Origin: Bryobacterales bacterium
Lineage (GTDB): Bacteria; Cyanobacteriota; Vampirovibrionia; Obscuribacterales; Obscuribacteraceae
Direction: 5' to 3'
DNA: 5,876 nucleotides
Assembly: GCA_903970295.1 (NCBI GenBank)
Contig: CAJCHQ010000832.1
Span: forward strand, 1-5,876
Shown here: in pieces, positions 1 to 5,865 of the stretch
How the letters are laid out: each line of letters opens with the position of its first letter
Position numbering within the stretch: the first letter of the stretch is position 1
Program-made: the position numbers and the translations under genes
The notes under the pieces: generated by a model
The model's input: only the letters and a program-made list of their open reading frames with translations
What the model was told of the DNA's origin: nothing
The model's database searches: none

Positions 1-711
1 ATAGCGATCCGGGATGACGCCTAGCGGTCCGAGTTCGAAGTACCTGGCATCGGGCTCGAGCGAACTCGAGAAACCCACATCAAGCGGTGGCGTCTGCCTG
101 TATTCCCAGATCGGTAACTCATCAGCCTGACTCGGATTGGAAAAGAAGAACTCAAACTGGAAAGGCACCAGTTTGGGCTCGGCATTTGGCTCGGACACCG
201 GTGGTTCCCAGAAAGCGACAGTCAGATCGACAGTGGCTGTGACTAAGCCGTTCGCTCTCACTGTTTTGTACTGCGGCTTGCCGATCAAGCGCCAGGGAGT
301 TGGTTCCCTCAGAAGCTTTCCTGCGGTCAGAGTCTCGAACTGCAGGTTATTGCTGCTTAAAGTGGTGATCAAATAACGCAGTTTTATTGGCTGACCAATT
401 CTGAAGCCATAAAGCCGGGCGCTTTTCACCTCAATTGTCAGATGATCGTCGTAGTTTTGTTTGGTCAAGACGCTGACCATCGGTTCTCTGTCTGTTTGCC
501 AGAGGATAGGGGCTGAGTTGTCGCTGATCAGCCATTCCGGCATCCAGCTTTCAGACCAGTGCCTGGCAGCTGGAGGCGCTTTAAGCGAATATATTGAGAT
601 TATTGGGAATGCCAAGCCTACTAAGCATGCTAAGGCTATTAGGTTCGTCGGGGCAGCTGCCGGCAAGGCGATTCGCCTCGTTGACGTTCTAAGTTTTGCG
701 GGCTTCGTCAT
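1..711 (-). CDS. Membrane-anchored MxaA/BatD-like protein, 3' end beyond window
   Basis: The frame is open for 237 codons from ATG 711 to the window's left edge with no stop, so the C-terminus is missing. A basic N-terminus (K3, K6, R8, R12, R13) precedes one hydrophobic helix (about 22-42), predicting the remainder outside the cytoplasm. After a variable stretch comes a beta-rich region: LTIEVKSARLYGFRIG (91-106) followed by alternating hydrophobic strands (LRYLI, VTATVDLTVAF, PFQFEFFF at about 183-190) and IWEYRQTPPL (201-210). A strand, Gly-x-x-(Ile/Val)-Gly, strand pattern plus a Trp and Pro-rich closing segment is reminiscent of MxaA and of the N-terminal Ig-like part of BatD, which accompany vWA proteins in MoxR clusters. 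GGAG at 718-721 lies six bases upstream, inside the preceding gene, whose stop is two bases away. The reading frame is firm; the family call is moderate. Confidence 0.72.
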   Translation of the reverse strand, partial: MTKPAKLRTSTRRIALPAAAPTNLIALACLVGLAFPIISIYSLKAPPAARHWSESWMPEWLISDNSAPILWQTDREPMVSVLTKQNYDDHLTIEVKSARLYGFRIGQPIKLRYLITTLSSNNLQFETLTAGKLLREPTPWRLIGKPQYKTVRANGLVTATVDLTVAFWEPPVSEPNAEPKLVPFQFEFFFSNPSQADELPIWEYRQTPPLDVGFSSSLEPDARYFELGPLGVIPDRY

Positions 712-713
712 TT

Positions 714-1913
714 CTATCTCCGCATTTTCTGGTGAAACAGTCGTGACGACTGCACTTCTTTCCAAGGAACCTCGAGACAGCTAATCAACCCCATCAAGAC
801 GATAATGAGATAGGCAGCCCCCGCCGGCCAGCTAAATAACAGATCTTTCCCGACAACCGTTTTCCAGTCACTTAGCTCTTGAGACCAGTCGATTTTCGGC
901 AAGTTTTTGGGGTCGAAGCAAATGTAATGGGCTTTTGGTCCAAGTTCCGCTTCGAGCTTTTTGAGACCGGCTTCGTCAATACCCGAAGTTGGTTCTGTGC
1001 CATCCTTGAAACTGTAGTACCCAACTAACTGCTCGGTCGCACAGTTGGGATCATCTGCATGCCCTATGGCTTGAGCCTCCATACAGAGAGCATTCGTGCT
1101 GGCGTTGGCATCGTCTGCATAGACTGGTATTCGTGTCGGCTCACCACCCAGTCCGATGATGATTATTTTGCTTGCGCGTTCGCGCACTCTTTGCTCGACT
1201 TTGGCTAGTCTTTCCGGATCGCTTGTATCGTCGCCTTTTCCCATGTACACAATGACGCAATCGTGACCTTTTTCGCCGTAACGATCGCATTCATCGAGAG
1301 CGGCTTCCAAAAAAGCGGCGATCGAGCTGACTTTGCCATTCTTTTGTACAGTACCGACACTGGCCATGCCGATTTTGAGGGATTGTCTCAGCGTTTTGTC
1401 GACCATATCTAAGGAATCAGTGAGGTCGACAAGTGACAGCGCTTCACCCTGAAAAACAAGCACAGCCAACTGACCGCGCATTGCCGGACTGATGTAATGC
1501 CTGACCATGTAGCTGGCGGCATCAAGATCACTGCCTTTGCCATGGAAGAATTGCAATTTGTCAGGTTCAGACAAACCGAGGTAATCGGTTGTTTCCATGC
1601 CTCGCGTGTCTTGAATACCCACGACAACGTCTTCTTTGCCAACTGGTACTCGTATTTGGGCACCTGGTAGGTATGGACCGATAATCGCCACGCCAATTAG
1701 AAGCACCGGTGCGATAAACGCGAATAGCGACATGGTTTTAGTGACGACGCCTACTCTGGTTGAATAAGTGTCGACGAGGTGGGGCGCACCGTAGAGCCTG
1801 CGTGCCCTCCCGAAGTTCTTCAAGACTAACCCGCCGCATATCACAGTCAGTAGGCAAGCAATAGCGGCTAAGGGCAGGTTGCCTGGGTCGCTAAATCTTA
1901 TATCTGCTAACAT
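714..1913 (-). CDS. BatA/BatB-topology von Willebrand A protein with degenerate MIDAS (MxaC-like)
   Basis: A 399-residue protein from the ATG at 1913. Two N-terminal membrane helices (about 13-31 and 62-81) flank a basic loop (32-60, several Arg/Lys) that should be cytoplasmic; a vWA domain (about 94-345) follows, then a C-terminal helix (about 361-380) and a basic tail. This is the BatA/BatB layout and places the vWA domain outside the cytoplasm. The fold is indicated by VVVGIQDTRG (97-105), the strand VIVYMG (220-225), IIIIGLGG (250-257) and the family-like end DEAGLKKL (313-320). The metal site is eroded: D-x-S-x-S reads D102-T-R-G-M106, and the TDG position reads GKG (225-227), putting Lys where Asp should be. 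Cysteines 277 and 291 flank an inserted loop and may pair. The stop is two bases before the next ATG, suggesting translational coupling. Resemblance to MxaC rests on topology and position; catalysis is not implied. Confidence 0.83.
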   Translation of the reverse strand: MLADIRFSDPGNLPLAAIACLLTVICGGLVLKNFGRARRLYGAPHLVDTYSTRVGVVTKTMSLFAFIAPVLLIGVAIIGPYLPGAQIRVPVGKEDVVVGIQDTRGMETTDYLGLSEPDKLQFFHGKGSDLDAASYMVRHYISPAMRGQLAVLVFQGEALSLVDLTDSLDMVDKTLRQSLKIGMASVGTVQKNGKVSSIAAFLEAALDECDRYGEKGHDCVIVYMGKGDDTSDPERLAKVEQRVRERASKIIIIGLGGEPTRIPVYADDANASTNALCMEAQAIGHADDPNCATEQLVGYYSFKDGTEPTSGIDEAGLKKLEAELGPKAHYICFDPKNLPKIDWSQELSDWKTVVGKDLLFSWPAGAAYLIIVLMGLISCLEVPWKEVQSSRLFHQKMRR

Positions 1914-1921
1914 TTTCCAGA

Positions 1922-1928
1922 CTCCTTT
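1922..1928 (-). promoter_or_regulatory. Ribosome binding site fixing the start of the second vWA gene
   Basis: AAAGGAG on the minus strand lies eight bases before the ATG at 1913. The longer reading from 1943 would use a TTG overlapping the upstream gene by 14 bases and would place this site inside the coding region. The ATG at 1913 is therefore the better start. Confidence 0.8.
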
Positions 1929-1929
1929 C

Positions 1930-2931
1930 TCAAATGCCGTCAATGCTGCCCGCGCCTTCGTTCTGCTGTGTATTGGGTTTGGCAGACGGTTTTAAATGCG
2001 CGCCGCGCTGTCCTTGAATGTCTTGATTGGGATCATCAACTTCTCCATCAAATGGCGTTTCACGCTTCGCGTTGGGATTACCGCTGAGACCTTCGCCTTG
2101 TTTATCGCCGCCTGTATCGCCGGCCCCTTTGGCGTTGGCGTCAGGATGCTCGTCTTGTGCATCAGACGCTGACTCATTCCCAGGTTCCTTTGTCTGTTCT
2201 TGTCTGTCGGACTGTTCTTTTCCATCCGTCTGGGACTTTTCTCCTTTTTTGTCGGCACCGTCTTTTCTAGCTGGCAACCTGATATTTGCATTATCTCGGT
2301 AAAGTAATTCCAGATTTCTCTGGATCAAGATGGCGAGATAGTTGAGTTGATTGATTGCTATTGGTTCCAGCGAAAGACTTTCGGCATAAGGCATACCGGG
2401 GTTAAGCACGATCGCTTTTTCAAGCATGCTCTTTGCCGCTGCAAACTTTTCCTGTTTGTGGTTGGCGGTCAGGACAAAGAAGTGCGCCTCTGCTAAATAC
2501 GCTTGGGCAGCCAATCTTACGTTCGGTCGGCCATAGAGAAATCGCTGCCAGATGTTAGCCTGACTTTGTTCTTCATAGGCTGCCAGCGATCGCTCTAAAT
2601 ATGGAATCGCTGGCCCGAGCGCGCTCTCGAAGTTGTAGGATGGCCAGTGAGCTTTGTCGTCAAGATATGGTTTTTGTGAGTGAAAGAGAGCCATTGCCTG
2701 GTTGTAGAATTCCTCCTGAGGAGGTTTTTCTCTAAGCTGCAGGTAGCCCGGATAATAAGCAACAGCGCAGCCAATTGGAATAGTCAGAGTGAACGCGATT
2801 GGCAATCGCAAACGCCAAACGCGATTGATGGTTACACCTGTCCATCGGCAGCAAGTAGCAACTGTGGTCGCTGATTGACGAAGCAAGCGCCGGACTGTGC
2901 TGTTCTCACCGACGCTTTCATTTTTCAACAT
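1930..2931 (-). CDS. Membrane-anchored TPR-like protein with long hydrophilic tail (BatC/MxaK-position)
   Basis: A 333-residue protein in three parts. An Arg-rich N-terminus (1-42) precedes one membrane helix (about 43-60), predicting the rest outside the cytoplasm. Residues about 72-212 are helical; the stretch around 139-180 (AAQAYLAEA, then AKSMLEKAIVLNPG) has the spacing and terminal NPG of a tetratricopeptide repeat. Residues about 218-333 are low complexity, rich in Gly, Asp, Glu, Lys, Asn and Gln with almost no hydrophobic residues, so probably disordered. The ATG is supported by AGGAG at 2938-2942, six bases upstream. TPR proteins between vWA genes are known in Bat operons (BatC, or the BatB/C fusion), where they probably mediate protein-protein contacts. 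A TPR part followed by a charged tail fits that pattern. The next gene starts 16 bases after the stop. Specific homology to MxaK cannot be judged by eye. Confidence 0.75.
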   Translation of the reverse strand: MLKNESVGENSTVRRLLRQSATTVATCCRWTGVTINRVWRLRLPIAFTLTIPIGCAVAYYPGYLQLREKPPQEEFYNQAMALFHSQKPYLDDKAHWPSYNFESALGPAIPYLERSLAAYEEQSQANIWQRFLYGRPNVRLAAQAYLAEAHFFVLTANHKQEKFAAAKSMLEKAIVLNPGMPYAESLSLEPIAINQLNYLAILIQRNLELLYRDNANIRLPARKDGADKKGEKSQTDGKEQSDRQEQTKEPGNESASDAQDEHPDANAKGAGDTGGDKQGEGLSGNPNAKRETPFDGEVDDPNQDIQGQRGAHLKPSAKPNTQQNEGAGSIDGI

Positions 2932-2959
2932 AGCGATCTCCTAAAACTGTTTCGCTCTG

Positions 2960-3910
2960 TTAGCGGATACGTCCCAGTGCAGCCGAAGCCGCGCAGTGTG
3001 ACAAAGCTGCGATCAGAGCGAGCAGCAGGAAGGCGTCATAAACTGGGCGCTCCTGGATGCGGCCGTCGACTTTTGTCTCCGCTGTCGGCACTTTTTTCAT
3101 TGCTTCAATCACTGAGTTTAGTTCTTCTGGTTTGGCAAGGTCTGCGATCGTCCCGCGCACGCGGGGATCTCTCGCAAATCTGACCGGGTCGACGTCGGGG
3201 CCGTCATAGGCGACGGTGTCGGCGCCGGGACCGAGCATGAAAAAGGCTTGCAACTTATTCGCGGCGTAGCTGGCAGCGAAGCGTTTGGCAAGAATTTCAA
3301 ATTGTGCTGGGTCGATCGTGCCGTCACCATCGGTCATAAAGACCACGATTTTGGATTTGCAATCGCTCTCTCTCTCGAGAAAATCGAGAACTACCTTGAT
3401 AATTCCTGGACCTTCGCCGCGATTGGCGTTCGGTCCATCAAAATTAGACGAATTGTCACCAATCGTTTGGTTCGAGTTCCGAATCGAGCGATTGACGAAT
3501 TTGTGATCTAGCACCAGTGGCGGTGCACAGCAATGAGGTTCGCCGTCGAACGTGCCCACGGTCAAGCGGGCATAAGGTAAGGCTTCAGCAATCTGGCACG
3601 CCGCCCATGCCTCAGCGTCGAGTTTGCGCTCTCCCCAATTTGTGATTTCGCCGCAAGTGCCTTCCGGTGGATTCAGCGCCTGTTTGGCGCTCTCCAATAC
3701 TGTTCTTGAACTGGTGATGTATTCTTTGACATTGGACGAATTGTCGAGTATAAGCAGGACGTCGACGGTCTGAACCTTGCTTCCCGGCAAAGGCTCAACC
3801 TTGGTGGGCACGGCAATCGCCAGGGGCAGGCTGATCAACAATACAAACATCGAAGTTGATCGCACAGCCCGCAATAGTCGATACCGCGGTTTGCTTCGCA
3901 GTTTTGGCAA
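2960..3910 (-). CDS. Membrane-anchored von Willebrand A domain protein with variant MIDAS (MxaL/Bat-like)
   Basis: A 316-residue exported vWA protein. A basic N-terminus (1-20) precedes a hydrophobic stretch (21-34) that looks like a signal sequence with possible cleavage after AIA; the vWA domain spans about 47-275; a C-terminal hydrophobic helix (about 291-310) is followed by a short RIR tail, so the domain should face outside the cytoplasm. The metal-binding MIDAS is variant: DNSSN at 56-60 gives D-x-S-x-N instead of D-x-S-x-S, the usual Thr in the second loop aligns with Ala162 (ANRGEG), while TDG at 193-195 is intact. Vicinal cysteines occur at 127-128 (HCC). The chosen start is TTG at 3910 with no clear ribosome site; no other start codon was found in frame upstream, and the first internal ATG (residue 21) would remove the basic n-region. 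The gene is followed after 28 bases by the TPR-like gene. Its position parallels MxaL, but a MoxR-associated Bat-type role elsewhere is equally possible. Confidence 0.85.
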   Translation of the reverse strand: MPKLRSKPRYRLLRAVRSTSMFVLLISLPLAIAVPTKVEPLPGSKVQTVDVLLILDNSSNVKEYITSSRTVLESAKQALNPPEGTCGEITNWGERKLDAEAWAACQIAEALPYARLTVGTFDGEPHCCAPPLVLDHKFVNRSIRNSNQTIGDNSSNFDGPNANRGEGPGIIKVVLDFLERESDCKSKIVVFMTDGDGTIDPAQFEILAKRFAASYAANKLQAFFMLGPGADTVAYDGPDVDPVRFARDPRVRGTIADLAKPEELNSVIEAMKKVPTAETKVDGRIQERPVYDAFLLLALIAALSHCAASAALGRIR

Positions 3911-3919
3911 GCGTGAATG

Positions 3920-3932
3920 ACCGACAGTCGGT
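3920..3932. promoter_or_regulatory. Perfect 13-base palindrome between small gene and vWA gene
   Basis: ACCGAC and GTCGGT are exact inverted repeats around a single central base. The site fills much of the 29-base gap between the small gene's stop and the TTG start at 3910. As RNA it could form a five-pair hairpin with a three-base loop just upstream of the start codon; as DNA it has the symmetry of a small operator. No protein is known for it. Confidence 0.35.
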
Positions 3933-3939
3933 TGCTTGC

Positions 3940-4155
3940 TTACCTCAGTAAGACAATCACGATAACAGCCAGCAGCGCCCCACTCAAAGCGATTTGCGGG
4001 TGTTCGAAGTGGAGCCAGTGCAAGGTGTAATTGTCGATTGTCGGGAGAACGTCCGCCAGGTCGTGTATCGCCTGGAGCGACTGGAGATTGAATAGGTCGC
4101 TTGCGGAAGCCAGTTGACTGCCTGCGGCCTTGAGCAATTGAAGAATGTTGTGCAT
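3940..4155 (-). CDS. Small protein with single C-terminal transmembrane helix, function unknown
   Basis: A 71-residue protein I do not recognise. Residues 1-50 are predicted mostly helical and soluble, with leucines and alanines spaced as in an amphipathic helix (1-35). Residues 55-70 form one hydrophobic segment (ALLAVIVIVLL), and the protein ends on a single Arg, giving a tail-anchored appearance. The ATG has a good ribosome site, AAAGGA at 4165-4170, nine bases upstream. It sits between the protease and the first vWA gene and ends 29 bases before the latter. Its place in the block suggests a small membrane partner of the vWA proteins or the protease, but that is inference. Bat-type operons sometimes carry a small membrane protein (DUF4381), but that one is longer and I see no specific similarity. 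The ribosome site and same-strand tight context argue it is real. Confidence 0.6.
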   Translation of the reverse strand: MHNILQLLKAAGSQLASASDLFNLQSLQAIHDLADVLPTIDNYTLHWLHFEHPQIALSGALLAVIVIVLLR

Positions 4156-4182
4156 TTTTTTGATTCCTTTCTCGCTGGGCGA

Positions 4183-4201
4183 CCGCGGCTTTTGGCCCGC
4201 G
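4183..4201 (-). promoter_or_regulatory. Second, GC-rich stem-loop in the same gap
   Basis: On the minus strand CGCGG pairs with CCGCG around an A-rich loop, immediately downstream of the longer stem-loop and 12 bases before the ribosome binding site of the small gene. It is short and could be chance, but two tandem hairpins in an 87-base gap suggest a post-transcriptional control point. Confidence 0.3.
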
Positions 4202-4203
4202 AT

Positions 4204-4237
4204 GAGACAGTCAAGACCGAAAAAGTCTGACTATCTC
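4204..4237 (-). promoter_or_regulatory. Strong stem-loop just after the protease stop codon
   Basis: Read on the minus strand, GAGATAGTCA pairs with TGACTGTCTC through ten positions including one U-G wobble. Three or four inner pairs (AGAC/GTCT) close a T-rich loop. It begins five bases after the protease stop. No T-run follows the stem, so it is not a textbook intrinsic terminator. It could be a leaky terminator, a 3'-end stabiliser or a processing site separating protease expression from the downstream genes. Confidence 0.45.
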
Positions 4238-4242
4238 AACGT

Positions 4243-5865
4243 CTACTCGTCGTTATGAAGAAGTAACTCTTTTGCCGCCGCCATCTCTCTGTCGGTCGAC
4301 GTATAGGGCATAAAGTCTGGGGGTTCCGGCACCAGCTGCTGGGGCGACAGACCGCGCCGATCCTCCTCGGCATCGCCCAACCACTCACCATTTGGTGTGA
4401 AGTAGCGGCCGGTTGTCACCGACACCATAGTCTCGAGCGGTCCTTTTGAGACCGTCTGCACGATGCCCTTGCCGAAGGTTTTGTCGCTCCCGATAGATTT
4501 CGCACCTTGAGAATTCTTGCAATTTGGCTGAGCAAGATTATTGGTGTTCAGGTTTTCTGCGAGGGCCGCGGCGGCGATCTCACCTGCCGACGCAGTGTCT
4601 TTATTAACCACAGCAACGACAGCGCATGCACCGATGAACGGAATGTCGATGCGCTGATCTCTGACTTGGGTCGCATGTTCCTCATCGACAGGTTGTCCGA
4701 TTGGCCCGGTCAGCTCGTCCCGCAGTACTAGCCCCGTGAGCTCATCGGTGATTCTGAGGAATAGCTTTGCGTCTTTGCGATACCACTCGCGAATTTCGTA
4801 ATGCGATGGTTCTAGCACACTGTCGGATTCTACCCTCTGACGCTCCGAGACGAGCATGCCATCATGAACGAACAGTGCAGCCGCCCAAATAGATTCATCC
4901 ATGAAACCGCCAGGATTGTTGCGAAAGTCAAGTGCGTAGCGGGCGCCGATCGGCAGTTTCTTGATCGAGGTAAAAATTTCTCTCCATGTGCCTGTGCGAT
5001 GAAAGCCCTTGACTACAATGGCATAGACGTTATCGCCTAGATCCCTAATCCAGACGTTGTCCGGAAAAGAGAGATCGCGCGTAATCGTAATAGCCAATTT
5101 TTGAGGGCCGCGTTCTAAGCTCACTTGCACCTCGGAGCCCACCGTTCCCGAAAGCATAGACTTAGTCACGACATCGTTTTTCAGACCGATCACCGGCAGT
5201 CCGTTTACAGCGGTGATAATATCACCGTCGCGCAAACCGGCTTTATAGCCTGGGCCATTTTCGAAGACATGATAGACAACCCCGGTGAAAGCAAAATTTT
5301 TCGGTGCTTTTTTGGAAGCGGGCGGCGTCCTGCACTCTTTGACTGCGGAGCTAGTTGATGGCGGCGCTGGCTGAAGCGTTTCTTCAACTGGAGTCGGCGC
5401 ATTCTTAGTCATGTCTACACTGAACTCCGCTCCGATGCCACCCTCATTGGAGTCATGGTGAATGCCTCTGGCCTCTTCATGAAAATCAGCAGCTTGTTGC
5501 GGACTCAGCATATAGGTGTGCCGATCATGAAATGCGCAATTCAACTTCCCGTTGACGTACCCAAGCGTCTCGTCCAGAGGAGCATGCGGTATACCAGAAG
5601 GGCACTCGCGCTTGACCGCCAGTAGGTTCTTCACGCCCTGCTCGTCGAATGCCCTAGCGGCGATCTGATCGAACATTTCGTCGCAATAATTTTTCTGGAC
5701 TTGGCTCTCTCCTGGTCCTATGGTCTCCACCGACCGGGCACGATGATCCGGAGTACCTCCGAAGAACTGAGATATTTCGTTCCAAAATGCGAGCTCGGTC
5801 GTACCGGCCGCAACAAAATTAGTTGTGTACAGGGACATTGCTATCGAAGCCATGGTCATGCGCAT
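4243..5865 (-). CDS. S41-family carboxy-terminal processing peptidase with PDZ domain (5' end possibly outside window)
   Basis: Serine protease of the CtpA/Prc (S41) family, predicted to act outside the cytoplasm by cleaving proteins near their C-termini. Visible order: a short hydrophobic N-terminus (about 3-20); a helical N-terminal region ending in the family pattern HDRHTYMLSP (113-122) and GGIGAE (142-147); a Pro/Ser/Lys-rich linker (about 151-190); a PDZ domain (about 193-262, with AGLRDGD at 209-215); and the protease core with FRNNPGG (314-320), TASAGE with probable nucleophile Ser426, and TFGKG with probable base Lys466. Both catalytic residues are present. The Ser-Lys distance is 40 residues, whereas family members usually have 25. 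Six cysteines (61, 88, 110, 178, 414, 449) would suit disulfides in an exported protein. The frame stays open from the first ATG (5865) to the window edge with no good ribosome site, and the signal sequence looks short, so the real start may be upstream. Family assignment is firm; the substrate is unknown. Confidence 0.93.
   Translation of the reverse strand: MRMTMASIAMSLYTTNFVAAGTTELAFWNEISQFFGGTPDHRARSVETIGPGESQVQKNYCDEMFDQIAARAFDEQGVKNLLAVKRECPSGIPHAPLDETLGYVNGKLNCAFHDRHTYMLSPQQAADFHEEARGIHHDSNEGGIGAEFSVDMTKNAPTPVEETLQPAPPSTSSAVKECRTPPASKKAPKNFAFTGVVYHVFENGPGYKAGLRDGDIITAVNGLPVIGLKNDVVTKSMLSGTVGSEVQVSLERGPQKLAITITRDLSFPDNVWIRDLGDNVYAIVVKGFHRTGTWREIFTSIKKLPIGARYALDFRNNPGGFMDESIWAAALFVHDGMLVSERQRVESDSVLEPSHYEIREWYRKDAKLFLRITDELTGLVLRDELTGPIGQPVDEEHATQVRDQRIDIPFIGACAVVAVVNKDTASAGEIAAAALAENLNTNNLAQPNCKNSQGAKSIGSDKTFGKGIVQTVSKGPLETMVSVTTGRYFTPNGEWLGDAEEDRRGLSPQQLVPEPPDFMPYTSTDREMAAAKELLLHNDE

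Noticed and set aside
55..70. Two CTCGAG palindromes ten bases apart
   Set aside because: They lie within coding sequence for Ser/Glu/Leu codons and have no further symmetry or repeats; chance is sufficient.
137..784. Plus-strand open frames at the left end (79 and 107 codons)
   Set aside because: The minus strand here carries a 237-codon open frame with a ribosome site, membrane helix and tight coupling to its neighbour; the plus frames are shadows.
1914..1943. Upstream TTG start for the second vWA gene
   Set aside because: It would overlap the preceding gene by 14 bases and has no ribosome site, while the ATG at 1913 has AAAGGAG at ideal spacing.
2027..2302. Plus-strand open frame of 91 codons rich in Ser, Pro and Leu
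   Set aside because: It lies wholly opposite the low-complexity tail of the TPR-like gene; the biased composition of that tail removes stops on the other strand. No ribosome site or domain supports it.
2875..3183. Plus-strand open frame of 102 codons
   Set aside because: It overlaps two well supported minus-strand genes and their junction, and shows no recognisable domain.
4204..4240. TTGACT on the minus strand as a possible -35 promoter element
   Set aside because: It falls inside the stem-loop and no acceptable -10 hexamer follows at 16-18 bases; the pairing explains the sequence better.
4705..4746. Repeated DELTG peptide (residues 374-378 and 383-387) in the protease
   Set aside because: Two short copies nine residues apart without flanking similarity; not enough to call a repeat unit or duplication.
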